Shown: piece by piece, positions 41,640 through 52,476 of the stretch
Position numbering within the stretch: the first letter of the stretch is position 1
Layout: each line of letters begins with the position of its first letter
Assembly (NCBI GenBank): GCA_020402585.1
Contig: JADBZH010000015.1
Coordinates: forward strand, 1-64,000
Direction of reading: 5' to 3'
Source of the DNA: Phenylobacterium sp.
Lineage (GTDB): Bacteria > Pseudomonadota > Alphaproteobacteria > Caulobacterales > Caulobacteraceae
DNA: 64,000 bases
Made by a program: the position numbers and the translations under genes
The notes under the pieces: generated by a model
What the model saw: only the letters and a program-made list of their open reading frames with translations
Databases searched by the model: none
Told to the model about the DNA's origin: nothing

Positions 41640-44051
41640 TCAGTGGGTCAGGACCTGCTCATCCCCGGAGTCCTCCGCCACCGGCGGCGGAGGCGTGGGT
41701 TCGGTCCACTCGATGGGGGTCAGGGGACGGACCAGGGCGTGGGCCAGGACCTCGTCCACCGAACTCACCGGAAGGATCTCCAGCCCCGCCTTCACGTTTT
41801 CGGGGATGTCCTGCAGGTCCTTGGCGTTTTCCTGGGGGATCAGGACGGTCTTTACTCCCGACCGCAGGGCCGCCAGGAGCTTCTCCTTCAGGCCGCCGAT
41901 GGGCAGGACCCGGCCGCGAAGGGTGACCTCGCCAGTCATGGCGATGTCCCTGCGGATCGGAACCCCGGTCAGGACGGAGACCATCGCCGTCGCCATGGCG
42001 ACGCCGGCCGAGGGACCATCCTTGGGGGTCGCGCCCTCGGGAACGTGGATGGCTACGTCGGTCCGTTCGAACAGGGGCGGCTCGATCCCGAAGTGGGTGG
42101 CCCGGCTGCGCACATAGGCGTGGGCGGCCTGGACCGACTCCTTCATGACGTCCTTGAGATTGCCGGTGACCTGCATCCGGCCCTTGCCGGGCATGCGCAC
42201 GGCCTCGATGGTCAGGATGTCGCCGCCGAAGTCGGTGTAGGCGAGGCCGGTGATGATGCCGACCTGGTCCTCCCCGTCCATCTCGCCGTACTTGAAGCGG
42301 CGGACGCCGGCGTACTCGGCCAGGCGCTCGCCCTCGACGACGATCGGACCGGTCTCCTCCCCCACCTTCCGGCGCATGAGGTCACGCACCGCCTTGCGGG
42401 CGAGGTTGCCGATCGCACGCTCCAAAGAACGCACGCCCGCCTCACGGGTGTAGTAGCGGATCAGGTCGCGCAGGGACGCGTCGGGAAGTGAAAACTCCCC
42501 GTCTGTCAGGCCGTGGTCCTTCATCTGCTTGGGCAGCAGGTGGCGGCGGGCGATCTCGACCTTCTCGTCCTCGGTGTAGCCGGGGATCCGGATGATTTCC
42601 ATGCGGTCCAGCAGGGGCTGGGGCATGTTGAGACTGTTGGCCGTGGTCACGAACATGACCGGGCTGAGGTCGTAGTCCACCTCCAGATAGTGGTCGGCGA
42701 AGGTCGCGTTCTGGGCCGGGTCCAGCACCTCGAGCAGGGCCGAGGACGGGTCGCCCCGCCAGTCGGCGCCCATCTTGTCGATCTCGTCGAGCAGGAAGAA
42801 GGCGTTGGTCGACTTGGCCTTCTTCATGGACTGGATGATCTTGCCCGGCATGGAGCCGATATAGGTGCGCCGGTGACCGCGGATCTCGGCCTCGTCGCGC
42901 ACCCCGCCCAGGGAGACGCGGACGAACTCACGCCCCGTGGCCTCGGCGATCGACTTGCCCAGCGAGGTCTTGCCCACGCCCGGAGGGCCCACCAGGCAAA
43001 GGATGGGGCCCTTGAGCGAGCCGGTGCGGGACTGGACGGCCAGGTATTCGAGGATGCGCTCCTTGACCTTCTCCAGCCCGTAGTGATCGTGCTCGAGGAC
43101 GGCCTCGGCCTTGTCGAGATCGATGGGCTTTGACTTCGCCTTGCCCCATGGAATGGACAGCAGCCAGTCGAGATAGTTCCGCACGACGGTGGATTCCGCC
43201 GACATCGGGCTCATCGAGCGCAGCTTCTTCAGCTCGGCGTTGGCCTTGACCCGGGCCTCCTTGGACAGGCGGGTGCGCTTGATGCGCTTTTCCAGCTCAG
43301 CCAGTTCGTCGCGCTCGGTGTCCTGCTCGCCCAGCTCGCGCTGGATCGCCTTCATCTGCTCGTTCAGATAGTACTCGCGCTGGGTCTTCTCCATCTGCCG
43401 CTTCACGCGGTTGCGGATCTTCTTCTCGGTCTGCATGACCGAGATCTCGCCCTCCATCAGGGCGTAGACCTTCTCCAGGCGCTTGGACACGCTGAAGACC
43501 TCCAGCAGCTCCTGCTTCTCGGAGATCTTGACGTTGAGGTGCGAGGCGACGCGGTCGGCGAGTTCGCCAGGATTTTCGATGGCGGACAGGGCGGCGAGGG
43601 CCTCGGGCGGCACCTTCTTGTTGAGCTTCACGTAGGTCTCGAACTGCTCGATCACGGCCCGGCTGAGCGCCTCGACCTCGGCGGAGGGTGCGGCGTCCTC
43701 GATCACCAGGGCGACCTCGCCGGCGAACCACTCCGGCTCGTCTAGGAAGCGGACGATCCCGGCCCGGCCGCGGCCCTCGACCAGGACCTTCACCGTTCCG
43801 TCGGGAAGGCGCAGCAGCTGGAGGATGGCGGCCACCACGCCGACTTCGTAGATGTCCGACTGACCCGGGTCGTCGTCATCCTTGTTCTTCTGCGTGGCGA
43901 GCAGGATTTCCCGCTCTGTCGATTTCATCGCTTCTTCCAGAGCCCGGACGGACTTCTCCCGGCCGACGAAAAGCGGCACCGGCTGGTGTGGAAAGACGAC
44001 GATGTCCCTGAGGGGGAGAATGGGAAGCGTGCGGGCTTCGGTCATGGTCAC
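41640..44051 (-). CDS. lon: ATP-dependent protease Lon
   Basis: Lon degrades misfolded and regulatory proteins; in Caulobacter it removes DnaA, CcrM and SciP. The 803-residue protein has an N-terminal substrate domain ([21 protein letters not shown]), Walker [12 protein letters not shown] near 360, Walker [12 protein letters not shown], and the catalytic Ser in [14 protein letters not shown] with Lys in [13 protein letters not shown]. Two in-frame ATGs (residues 1 and 3) are possible starts; GGAGTAAGTGACC lies just upstream. An RpoH-like promoter is found about 85 bases before the gene. Confidence 0.97.
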   Translation of the reverse strand: MTMTEARTLPILPLRDIVVFPHQPVPLFVGREKSVRALEEAMKSTEREILLATQKNKDDDDPGQSDIYEVGVVAAILQLLRLPDGTVKVLVEGRGRAGIVRFLDEPEWFAGEVALVIEDAAPSAEVEALSRAVIEQFETYVKLNKKVPPEALAALSAIENPGELADRVASHLNVKISEKQELLEVFSVSKRLEKVYALMEGEISVMQTEKKIRNRVKRQMEKTQREYYLNEQMKAIQRELGEQDTERDELAELEKRIKRTRLSKEARVKANAELKKLRSMSPMSAESTVVRNYLDWLLSIPWGKAKSKPIDLDKAEAVLEHDHYGLEKVKERILEYLAVQSRTGSLKGPILCLVGPPGVGKTSLGKSIAEATGREFVRVSLGGVRDEAEIRGHRRTYIGSMPGKIIQSMKKAKSTNAFFLLDEIDKMGADWRGDPSSALLEVLDPAQNATFADHYLEVDYDLSPVMFVTTANSLNMPQPLLDRMEIIRIPGYTEDEKVEIARRHLLPKQMKDHGLTDGEFSLPDASLRDLIRYYTREAGVRSLERAIGNLARKAVRDLMRRKVGEETGPIVVEGERLAEYAGVRRFKYGEMDGEDQVGIITGLAYTDFGGDILTIEAVRMPGKGRMQVTGNLKDVMKESVQAAHAYVRSRATHFGIEPPLFERTDVAIHVPEGATPKDGPSAGVAMATAMVSVLTGVPIRRDIAMTGEVTLRGRVLPIGGLKEKLLAALRSGVKTVLIPQENAKDLQDIPENVKAGLEILPVSSVDEVLAHALVRPLTPIEWTEPTPPPPVAEDSGDEQVLTH

Positions 44052-44134
44052 TTACTCCTGTCCGCCCCCCTCCAATGAGCTGGGACGGTGGCGCCTCCCT
44101 GCGACGATCGCCAGGGCGGGCGGCTGCAGGGTAG

Positions 44135-44162
44135 ATGTGGCGCGTCGGGGGTCCGGTTCAAG
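44135..44162 (-). promoter_or_regulatory. Putative RpoH (heat-shock) promoter of lon
   Basis: CTTG (44162-44159), 18 bases, then CCACAT (44140-44135) fits the alphaproteobacterial RpoH pattern CTTG-N17/18-CCATAT-like. It is about 84 bases before the lon start, in the only upstream space. Confidence 0.55.
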
Positions 44163-44218
44163 CTGTGCGGACCAGACAGTCGTGGACAAAGGCTCAAAAG
44201 GGGCTGGAAATCGGGGGA

Positions 44219-44890
44219 TCAGTCGAGCTTGGTGATTGTCGCCGCACCATTGTCGTACCGGCAGGTGAAGGCGTAGGAGACCGCCTTGGGTCCGGCGTCC
44301 ACGGACGCATACCCCTGCACCGTCCAGCCGCCCGCCCCGGCTGTCGTGGTCGTAATGCGGTCAATGCGTGGACGCTGCCCATAGGCGCCGATCTTGTGGA
44401 CGGCCTCAAGCCGGCAGGCCTCCACAGCGACGCCCGAGGACGAGGAGGCCGAGGACGAAGCGCTCGAGGCGCTGGACGCCGCCTTTTCCTTGTCGCTGTT
44501 GGCCGCAGCAATCGCCCCGACCACCAGACCCCCGAGGATCAGGCCGCCGATCAGGGCCCCGGTGTCGTCCTTCTTGTTGCTCCCGTAGTCGGGATAGCTG
44601 TTGTCGGGATAGGAGCCGTAGCGGTCTTCCACCCGGAAGCGGGCGCGGCAACCGCCGTCGACCCAGATGCCCCGGCGGTCACGCCCCCAGGTCGAGCCCT
44701 CGACGCAGGACCCGCGGCCGCTGGAATACTGCCGATCCAGCCAGACCCGCCCGGAGGAATAGACCGGGCACCAGCTGCGCCGATAGTCCTGGGAGGCGCA
44801 GGTAATGTAGGAGTCCGCGCGGGCCGGCGCGGGGGGCGCCACGCCGCCAACGGCGACGGTGGCGGCGGCGAACAGAAGCACAGGACGCAT
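44219..44890 (-). CDS. DUF3011 exported protein with glycine-rich membrane segment
   Basis: This 223-residue protein begins with a signal peptide (MRPVLLFAAATVAVGG, cut near ARA-DSY). A Cys-rich region of DUF3011 type follows, with the repeated theme C-x-S...YRRSWCPV, GRVWLDRQYSSGRGSC and GRDRRGIWVDGGCRARF. Residues about 128-148 form a Gly-rich hydrophobic segment (ALIGGLILGGLVVGAIAAA), followed by a Ser/Ala low-complexity stretch and a beta-rich C-terminal domain. The ATG at 44890 is chosen because upstream residues of the longer frame precede the signal peptide. Function unknown. Confidence 0.85.
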   Translation of the reverse strand: MRPVLLFAAATVAVGGVAPPAPARADSYITCASQDYRRSWCPVYSSGRVWLDRQYSSGRGSCVEGSTWGRDRRGIWVDGGCRARFRVEDRYGSYPDNSYPDYGSNKKDDTGALIGGLILGGLVVGAIAAANSDKEKAASSASSASSSASSSSGVAVEACRLEAVHKIGAYGQRPRIDRITTTTAGAGGWTVQGYASVDAGPKAVSYAFTCRYDNGAATITKLD

Positions 44891-44985
44891 GGCGGTCTCC
44901 TGGAACGGCCTAGGGGAATTTACGCAGGCGGTTGTGCGCGCGGCAAGCTGAATGCAAGCTGACCGGGAAGCGGGCGGAGGGTGCA

Positions 44986-45783
44986 ATGAAGACGATCCTG
45001 GCTGGACTTGTCCTGGCGGTGGCGACCGCCTCCCCTGTGTTGGCCGGCGGGCTTGAGGACGCCTTGGCCCGGGGCGCCCTGCGGGTCTGCACCGTCGAGG
45101 CGGCGCCCTTCGCCTTGAGGACCTCAGGCGGCGAACTGATCGGACACGAGGTCGACATTGCGGCGCGACTGGCCAGCGATCTGGGCCTCACACTCGACCT
45201 CAAGGCGTCCTCCGGGCGCGAGGTCCTCAACCACCTCAACGCCGGGGAATGCGATGTCGCCATCGCAGCTCTGGCCATCGACCCGGGCCGGCTCGTTCAG
45301 GTCTGGATGACCAACCCCTACGCCGAATCCGAGATCCGGATCGTCGCCAGCTCCAAGGCGCCGATCCGGGTTGGCCAGCTGAATGTGCCGGACACCGCGA
45401 TCGGGATCGTGACAGGAACCCTCGCCGCCGAACTCGCCCGCCGCACCCTGCCTGAGGCCACCTTCCGCGAATTCGTCGACCTGGCCGGGGCCCAGCGCGC
45501 CCTTGATGACGGCGCTGTCAACGCCCTCGCCTTCAAGGAGCCGGTCCCGACCCTGACCGTCGCCTCCTCGGCGCCCCAGCGCTATGTGGTCGCCTCCGGA
45601 GACCCCCTGGGGCGCACGGCGGACGGCTTCGCCCTGCGCAAGGGCGACACCAACATGCTCAACTTCCTGAACGGCTGGATTTCGGCGCGGAAGCGCGACG
45701 GCTTCCTGCCCTCGACGGAAGCCTACTGGCTGAAAGGCCTCGACTGGATGGCGCGGGTCAAGCCGCTCACTCCGGCCAGGTGA
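44986..45783 (+). CDS. Periplasmic substrate-binding protein (family 3 type), orphan
   Basis: This 265-residue protein has a signal peptide (KTILAGLVLAVATASPVLA) and the type-2 periplasmic binding fold: GALRVCTVEAAPFALR, GELIGHEVDIAARLASDLGL, and GECDVAIAALAIDPGR. GGAGG lies about 5 bases before the ATG at 44986. It looks like a polar amino-acid or quinoprotein-associated binding protein. No permease or ATPase gene is next to it, and the gene stands alone between two minus-strand genes, abutting the clpX stop. Ligand unknown. Confidence 0.87.
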   Translation: MKTILAGLVLAVATASPVLAGGLEDALARGALRVCTVEAAPFALRTSGGELIGHEVDIAARLASDLGLTLDLKASSGREVLNHLNAGECDVAIAALAIDPGRLVQVWMTNPYAESEIRIVASSKAPIRVGQLNVPDTAIGIVTGTLAAELARRTLPEATFREFVDLAGAQRALDDGAVNALAFKEPVPTLTVASSAPQRYVVASGDPLGRTADGFALRKGDTNMLNFLNGWISARKRDGFLPSTEAYWLKGLDWMARVKPLTPAR

Positions 45784-47046
<1,263 letters not shown>

Positions 47047-47232
47047 GCGTCTCTCACTCCTTCGGCGGGCGACCTGACGTCGCGCCGTCGAACCCCGGTT
47101 CACCCGTTAAGGCCTGATTCAAGCTACCGGCGCCGGGTTGTCGAAGTGTTGACAGTCCCCGATCCCGACGCTGATCACAAGCCTGCGGTCCCGTAGAGAG
47201 GGGCTATACCCCAAACCTGTGGCATTGTCGTC

Positions 47233-47967
47233 ATGGGGCGAATCCGGGGATTCCGCTCCTTTCTTCAACCTGTAGCAGTCGAAATCCTGGACGTGCCGAA
47301 GCCCAAAGCCCGAGAGAGAGTTCAGGTCCACCTCGCGCCGGAGGACTTCCCCGAGGATCCCTCACGCCCGGTCGGGGTGGTCGCCTTTGACTTCGACGGG
47401 ACCCTTACGGTCCGGGACAGCTTCACGGCCTTTCTCGCCTGGCGGGCAGGTGCGGCGGGGTGGGCGCGGGGCCTGGCGTCCCTGGCGCCGTCAGCCGGCC
47501 GCTACCTCGTCAACCACGATCGAGGCCTCCTCAAGGCGGCGACAATCCGGCGTTTCCTGGCCGGCACGCCGCGCGCGGAGCTGGAAGCCCAGGCCCGGGC
47601 CTTCGCCGAGACCCACGCCACGCGCCTCCTGCGGCCGGACGCCCTGCGGTCCTGGCGCCATTGGCGCGCCCGGGGGGCGACCCTGGCGATCGTCACGGCC
47701 TCGCCCGAGATCCTTGTGGCGCCCTTCGCCCGAGGGCTGGGCGCCGACCACCTTCTCGGAACGCGCCTGGTGGAAGACGCAGAGGGGCGGATCACAGGGG
47801 AACTGGACGGCGCCAACTGCCGCGGACCGGAGAAGATGCGCCGGCTGACGGAGGTCTTTGGGCCCGACATGAGCCTTGCGGCGGCCTACGGAGACACCTC
47901 GGGAGACACCGAGATGCTGTCACAGGCCGCACACGCCGGCTTCCGGGAATTCCGGGAGCGACCCTGA
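47233..47967 (+). CDS. cicA: HAD-family phosphatase, CicA-type
   Basis: This 244-residue HAD-IB protein has motif I DFDGTLT (nucleophile Asp near residue 54), motif II Thr in LAIVTASPEI, and motif III/IV in the GPEKM...AAYGDTSGD segment. It resembles SerB-like phosphatases. It lies on the plus strand between clpX and clpP, which point the other way. Caulobacter has a HAD protein, CicA, encoded between clpP and clpX, whose dosage affects growth and morphology, so this is the likely orthologue by position and family. The start is uncertain: ATG 47233 or GTG 47293, neither with a strong ribosome site. Confidence 0.8.
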   Translation: MGRIRGFRSFLQPVAVEILDVPKPKARERVQVHLAPEDFPEDPSRPVGVVAFDFDGTLTVRDSFTAFLAWRAGAAGWARGLASLAPSAGRYLVNHDRGLLKAATIRRFLAGTPRAELEAQARAFAETHATRLLRPDALRSWRHWRARGATLAIVTASPEILVAPFARGLGADHLLGTRLVEDAEGRITGELDGANCRGPEKMRRLTEVFGPDMSLAAAYGDTSGDTEMLSQAAHAGFREFRERP

Positions 47968-47973
47968 GCGGGG

Positions 47974-48588
47974 TCAGTCGTCCCCGCGGTTTTCCTGGAC
48001 CTGGTCGACAAGGCCCCAGTCGCGGGCTTCCTCGGGGGTCATGAAGGTGTCGGCGTCGAGCTTGTCCTCGACTTCCTGGTAGGTGCGCCCGGTGTGCTTG
48101 GCGTAGATCTCGTTCAGGCGACGCTTGATCTTCAGGATGTCCTCGGCGTGGCGCTGGATGTCCGAGGCCTTGCCCGAGTAGCCGCCAGAGGGCTGGTGCA
48201 CCATGATGCGGGCGTTCGGCAGGCTGATGCGCTGGCCGGGCGCACCCGCCGCCAGCAGGAAGGACCCCATGGAGGCGGCGTAACCCATGCACAGGGTCGC
48301 CACGGGGCTGCGGATGTACTGCATGGTGTCGTAGATCGCGAGGCCGGACGACACCACTCCACCGGGGGAGTTGATGTACATCTGGATCTCCTTCTTGGGG
48401 TTCTCGGCCTCAAGATAGAGGAGCTGGGCGCAGACCAGGGCGGCCATGCCGTCCTCGACGGGACCTGACACAAAGATCACCCGCTCCTTCAGGAGCCGGG
48501 AAAAGATATCGAAGGCTCGCTCGCCCCGGCTGGTCTGCTCGACCACCATGGGAACAAGGTTGAGGGCGGTCGTCACCATATCCGGCAT
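47974..48588 (-). CDS. clpP: ATP-dependent Clp protease proteolytic subunit
   Basis: ClpP is the serine protease chamber of ClpXP/ClpAP. The 204-residue protein has the catalytic Ser106 in [12 protein letters not shown], His131 in IMVHQPSGG and Asp180 in KLDADTFM. The length and spacing match bacterial ClpP. It is preceded by tig. The 108-base tig-clpP gap includes CTTG-N19-CGATAT, a loose RpoH-like candidate. Confidence 0.98.
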   Translation of the reverse strand: MPDMVTTALNLVPMVVEQTSRGERAFDIFSRLLKERVIFVSGPVEDGMAALVCAQLLYLEAENPKKEIQMYINSPGGVVSSGLAIYDTMQYIRSPVATLCMGYAASMGSFLLAAGAPGQRISLPNARIMVHQPSGGYSGKASDIQRHAEDILKIKRRLNEIYAKHTGRTYQEVEDKLDADTFMTPEEARDWGLVDQVQENRGDD

Positions 48589-48696
48589 TGGCGTGCACCT
48601 TCAGGCTGGAGCGGCGACTCCTCAGCAGAGGCGCTCGCTTCCGATATCGCGTCTCGACCGGGCCGTGGCAAGGCCGCGCCCCGGATTCTCCCCGGT

Positions 48697-50061
48697 CTAG
48701 GCCTTGTAGGCCGCCGGCATGTCATCCTCCTTCAGGAGGTCTTCCTTGGAGACTTTCTCGTCCTCGACCTGCGCCTTGGCGACGATCAGGTCGACGACCT
48801 TCTCCTCAAAGATCGGCGCCCGCAGCTGGGCCTGGGCCGAGGGGTTCTGGCGGAAGAAATCGAAGATCTGCTGAGCCTGCGGACCATAGCGCATGGCCTC
48901 GGCGCGCATCGCCTCCGCCAGCTCCTGCTCGGTCACCTGGACATTGTTCACCCGGCCGATCTCGGCCAGGACGAGACCAAGCCGGACCCGCCGCTGGGCG
49001 ATCTTGCGGTACTCCGCATCAAGTTGCTCGTCGGTCTTGTCGGCGTCCTCGGGCGGCAGGTTGCCCGCGGTCTTGTCCTGCTGGAGCTGGTCCCAGATCT
49101 GCGAGAACTCCGCCTCGACCATCCGCGGCGGCAGCGGGAAGTCATGCTTCTCGTCCAGGACATCGAGCAGGGCCCGCTTCAGCTTGAACCGGGTGGCGCT
49201 GGCGAACTGTGACTGCAGGTTCGACCGCAGCAGCTCCTTCAGCTTCTCCAGGTCCTCGATTCCGAGGCGCTTGGCGAGTTCATCGTCGATCTTGCTGGCC
49301 TTGGGGGCGCGGACTTCCTTCACCGTGACGGTGAACTCCGCATCCTTCCCGGCCAGCTGGGCCGCCTGGTACTCGGCGGGGAAGGTCACCTTCACCAGCA
49401 CCTCGTCCTCGGGCTTGGCGCCGACCAACTGCTCCTCGAAGCCCGGAATGAACTGGCCCGACCCCAGGGTCAGGGTGGCGTCCTCGGCCGACCCGCCCTC
49501 GAAGACCTCGCCATCCACGCGGCCCACGAAATCGATCAGCAGCTGGTCCCCGTCCTTGGCCTTCACCGTCTTGCCCTTGCGGGGCTCATAGGTCTTGGAG
49601 GACTCCGCCAGTTCGGCGACCGCCTCGTCGACCTCCAGGTCGGTGGGCTCATAGACCGGGCGCTTCAGGGAGATGGCTGAGAAGTCGGTCGGCTCGAACT
49701 CGGGGATGACCTCAAGGGCGATCTCGTAGGAAAGGTCAGCCTTGCCCTCGACAACCTCCTGGATGTCGCCATCGGGGCGCAGGTCAGGTTCACCGGCAGG
49801 CCTCAGATTGTTGTCCGAGAGGACCTTCTGCGTGGTCTCGGTGATGGTCTGCTCGACCACCTCGCTCATCAGGGACCGGCCGAACATCTTGCGGACGTGG
49901 GCCGTCGGCACCTTGCCGGGCCGGAATCCCTTCAGGTTGAGGGTGGGCGTGATCTCGGCGATCCGCGCCTCGACCTTCTCGGCCAGCAGGGCGGAGGGCA
50001 CGGTCACGCCGTAGACCCGGCTCAGACCTTCAACGGACTTCTCAACGATCTGCATCGACAT
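48697..50061 (-). CDS. tig: Trigger factor
   Basis: Trigger factor is the ribosome-bound chaperone and prolyl isomerase. The 454-residue protein has an N-terminal ribosome-binding domain with the GFRPGKVP signature ([16 protein letters not shown] near residue 45). The FKBP-type PPIase region follows ([21 protein letters not shown] near 170) and then the long helical C-terminal arms. ATGs at 50061 and 50055 are both possible starts. It heads the tig-clpP-clpX neighbourhood. Confidence 0.96.
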   Translation of the reverse strand: MSMQIVEKSVEGLSRVYGVTVPSALLAEKVEARIAEITPTLNLKGFRPGKVPTAHVRKMFGRSLMSEVVEQTITETTQKVLSDNNLRPAGEPDLRPDGDIQEVVEGKADLSYEIALEVIPEFEPTDFSAISLKRPVYEPTDLEVDEAVAELAESSKTYEPRKGKTVKAKDGDQLLIDFVGRVDGEVFEGGSAEDATLTLGSGQFIPGFEEQLVGAKPEDEVLVKVTFPAEYQAAQLAGKDAEFTVTVKEVRAPKASKIDDELAKRLGIEDLEKLKELLRSNLQSQFASATRFKLKRALLDVLDEKHDFPLPPRMVEAEFSQIWDQLQQDKTAGNLPPEDADKTDEQLDAEYRKIAQRRVRLGLVLAEIGRVNNVQVTEQELAEAMRAEAMRYGPQAQQIFDFFRQNPSAQAQLRAPIFEEKVVDLIVAKAQVEDEKVSKEDLLKEDDMPAAYKA

Positions 50062-50114
50062 TCAAGCCACCGGACCCTCCGCGCTTTGCGCAGGCCAGAT
50101 CCGCCTTCTTCCGG

Positions 50115-50183
50115 AAAAACGGGCGCCGCCGGAACCCGGCGGCGAGGGGGCGACCTTATGTCACGCGACCGGCTGCGGGCCAA
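50115..50183 (-). promoter_or_regulatory. Promoter and terminator-like hairpin in tig leader
   Basis: TTGGCC (50183-50178), 17 bases, CATAAG (50160-50155) form a minus-strand promoter candidate. A perfect 9-bp hairpin (arms 50124-50132 and 50136-50144) begins only a few bases after the predicted start, followed by CCCGTTTTT. The tig start is about 54 bases further on. This could be an attenuator in the tig leader or a very short RNA gene. Confidence 0.5.
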
Positions 50184-50327
50184 GAGCAAAGCCGTCCCTT
50201 GGGACACGCCAGGGCCGGAAATCCGCGAGGAGACGGTCCAATCGGGACTCCCGGCGCGCGGCGGCCTCGGATATCACCTCGCCACGCCCTCTGTGGACAG
50301 CCGTGGAGGAGATTTCGGGAGACGTTT

Positions 50328-51296
50328 GTGACGGATGAACCTGCTCCATCGCCCGGGGAGGCCCCCTTCCCCGGCATGGCCTGGATCCCCGGCGGGGTCT
50401 TCACCATGGGTTCGGACCGCCACTATCCTGAGGAGCGACCCGCCCGGTCCGTCCGGGTCGACGGCTTCTGGATGGACCGGACTCCCGTCACCAACGACCA
50501 GTTCGCCGCCTTCGTTGCAGCGACAGGACATGTTACAGTGGCCGAGATCGCGCCCCGCGCGGAAGACTATCCCGGCGCGCCCAAAGCGCTCCTGCGAGCC
50601 GCGTCAATGGTCTTCACCCCCACGCGCGGTCCGGTCCCCCTGAATGACGCCTCCCAGTGGTGGCGATGGACGTTCGGCGCGGACTGGCGCCGCCCCCTCG
50701 GGCCCGGCAGCAGCCTGAAGGGACTGGGCGATCATCCTGTCATCCACGTGGCCTGGCCGGACGTGGAGGCCTATGCAACCTGGGCGGGAAAGACCCTGCC
50801 CACCGAGGCCGAGTGGGAGTTCGCCGCCTGGGGCGGGGGCCCTGCCACAGCCGAGTTCGCCTGGGGCGAGCAACTGGCGCCCTCCGGACGGCACATGGCC
50901 AACATATTCCAGGGCGACTTCCCCTTCCGGAACACTGGGGAGGACGGCTTTGACCGCACATCACCCGTCGGCGCCTTCCCGGCCAACGGCTACGGGCTCT
51001 CCGACATGATCGGCAATGTCTGGGAGTGGACGGCCGACTGGTATGGGCCCCATGAAGCGGGCCTGAAATCCAGCGCCTGCTGCGCCGTGGAGAACCCGAG
51101 GGGCGGCCAGGAGGCTGACAGCCTGGACCCTGCAATGCCGGACATCCCGATCCCACGTAAAGTCCTGAAGGGGGGCTCCTTCCTCTGCGCGCCGTCCTAC
51201 TGCCGCCGCTACCGCCCGGCCGCGCGACACGCCCAGTCCATCGACAGTTCGATGAGCCATCTGGGGTTCCGCTGCATTGTGCGTCCGAAGACCTGA
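50328..51296 (+). CDS. Formylglycine-generating enzyme family protein
   Basis: FGE oxidises a Cys in sulfatases to the catalytic formylglycine. The 322-residue protein from the GTG at 50328 (GGGAG 7 bases upstream) starts its domain with GMAWIPGGVFTMGSD. It contains HVAWPDVEAYATWAGKTLPTEAEWEFAAWGG and GNVWEWTADW. It ends with GGSFLCAPSYCRRYRPAAR and SHLGFRC. The pair Cys287-x4-Cys292 corresponds to the copper-binding active-site cysteines of true FGE, which most SUMF-domain relatives lack. No sulfatase gene is in the window. Confidence 0.9.
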   Translation: MTDEPAPSPGEAPFPGMAWIPGGVFTMGSDRHYPEERPARSVRVDGFWMDRTPVTNDQFAAFVAATGHVTVAEIAPRAEDYPGAPKALLRAASMVFTPTRGPVPLNDASQWWRWTFGADWRRPLGPGSSLKGLGDHPVIHVAWPDVEAYATWAGKTLPTEAEWEFAAWGGGPATAEFAWGEQLAPSGRHMANIFQGDFPFRNTGEDGFDRTSPVGAFPANGYGLSDMIGNVWEWTADWYGPHEAGLKSSACCAVENPRGGQEADSLDPAMPDIPIPRKVLKGGSFLCAPSYCRRYRPAARHAQSIDSSMSHLGFRCIVRPKT

Positions 51297-51351
51297 AACC
51301 CGTCCGCCGCTTGTATCGGGAGAGCAGCCGCCATAGGACGACCGGACCGTC

Positions 51352-51436
51352 GCCCTCCTGGCGGAATTGGTAGACGCGCGGGATTTAGGTTCCCGTGCCG
51401 CAAGGCGTGCCGGTTCGACTCCGGCGGAGGGCACCA
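51352..51436 (+). tRNA. tRNA-Leu(TAG)
   Basis: This is an 85-base class II tRNA with CCA encoded. The acceptor GCCCTCC pairs with GGAGGGC, the anticodon stem CGGGA/TCCCG encloses TTTAGGT (anticodon TAG), the long variable arm is TGCCGCAAGGCG, and the T arm is CCGG-TTCGACT-CCGG. Confidence 0.96.
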
Positions 51437-51800
51437 GGTCCGATCCCCTTTGAGTTCAGACCACCTGACATGTGGGCTAAGGCTACTGGGATACCGCACT
51501 CCGCGAGCCGCGTTTTCTCATCGCAGCGGCACGTCAGGTCTCCAAACCCAACCCTGCATTCAGCTATGTGCGCGGCGCTGCCTCTGACTGGAAACCCCGA
51601 CCTGACCTAAGAGCGCACTCAGACGGTAGAGAGTCAGGCCTCTCAGGGCATTGCGGTCGACGCTTTCGTCTACGTCACCGGCTTCCCGCCATCACCCCGA
51701 AAATGCGGGCTTGCAGACCGAGTGATTGCATACGATGCACTGTAAATATACAATGTACGGAACTTGCCCCACTGTGCAAGGCCTCGAAAGGCGCATCGCT
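51437..51800 (+). other. Gene-free stretch after tRNA-Leu with inverted repeats
   Basis: No convincing gene is seen in these 364 bases. Composition drifts from high G+C to AT-rich. ACCTGACATGTG near 51468 and CACGTCAGGT near 51530 are imperfect inverted copies, and ACCTGAC recurs near 51600. Just before the AT-rich gene are the palindrome TGCAT-ACG-ATGCA and a TATACA element that may be its promoter. It looks like degraded or junction DNA. Confidence 0.5.
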
Positions 51801-52394
51801 ATGACACAAACAACGTCTACGTTTAAATTCGCCAGCGCAGACCCGGTCAAAGGTCGCGATAAATCTCCGCCCGACATAAAGATAGGCAAAAATCACTATA
51901 TCTTGATGGAATATAAATACTCCATAAATTCTTCACGCAATAATGTCTGGAATACTTTAATTAGACTTGAAGAAATATATCATAAAACATCACCAGCTCA
52001 CCACTTTTTTAGAGTTAGGGGTGGAGGTCCATTGGCGGAAAAATCTGTGATAGACTGCGAAGAGACCGTTGATGGCCAGCATGTAAAACATGTATTCGAG
52101 ATGGACCGATTTGAAGAAAATTCTTGCATTGTATATTCATCAAAGAAAACAATTACGACAATGCCAAATGGAAATGTATTTAATTCGGAAACCATATGTT
52201 GTTTTTATATAAACGATGTAGATGTATTGGATTTAAATAAAACTGATTTGTATTTTGCAGTTCTCTTAGTTTTCCCAAACCCAGTGATCCGTTTTGTCGC
52301 AAGTTTACTCGGGACTTATGGGACCTGGAAGCCCCATATCGTTGAAGAAAGTTTAAACCTAGCTCGAATAATTGAATCCGGACCATCACATTAG
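51801..52394 (+). CDS. AT-rich SRPBCC/START-like hypothetical protein
   Basis: This 197-residue protein comes from the ATG at 51801 (AAAGG about 11 bases upstream); an alternative ATG at 51726 would add 25 residues. The middle resembles SRPBCC domains: NSSRNNVWNTLIRLEEIY, HHFFRVRGGGPLAEKSVIDCEE, then beta-strands with many Lys/Asn. A hydrophobic patch follows near 160 (LYFAVLLVFPNPVIRFVASLLG). Two sampled 60-base lines have 28-30% G+C, against about 70% in neighbours, and codons such as ATA, AAA and TTA are common. It therefore looks recently acquired. Function unknown; the family call is tentative. Confidence 0.75.
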   Translation: MTQTTSTFKFASADPVKGRDKSPPDIKIGKNHYILMEYKYSINSSRNNVWNTLIRLEEIYHKTSPAHHFFRVRGGGPLAEKSVIDCEETVDGQHVKHVFEMDRFEENSCIVYSSKKTITTMPNGNVFNSETICCFYINDVDVLDLNKTDLYFAVLLVFPNPVIRFVASLLGTYGTWKPHIVEESLNLARIIESGPSH

Positions 52395-52425
52395 ACGGCA
52401 ACCCAGAAAGGTCACCCCGACTTGT

Positions 52426-52458
52426 AGGGTCTCTGACGCCTGTTCCGGTGCGGACCCT
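52426..52458. terminator. Bidirectional hairpin between convergent genes
   Basis: AGGGTC and GACCCT plus an inner CGC/GCG form a bulged hairpin midway between the AT-rich gene and nnrDE, whose transcripts converge. On the plus strand TTTC follows the stem; no longer T-run exists. Confidence 0.4.
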
Positions 52459-52476
52459 TTCAAGTGAGGCACCTTC

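Noticed and set aside
48644..48672. RpoH promoter for clpP (CTTG and CGATAT)
   Set aside because: The 19-base spacing is longer than the expected 17-18 and the -10 is loose; kept only as a remark under clpP.
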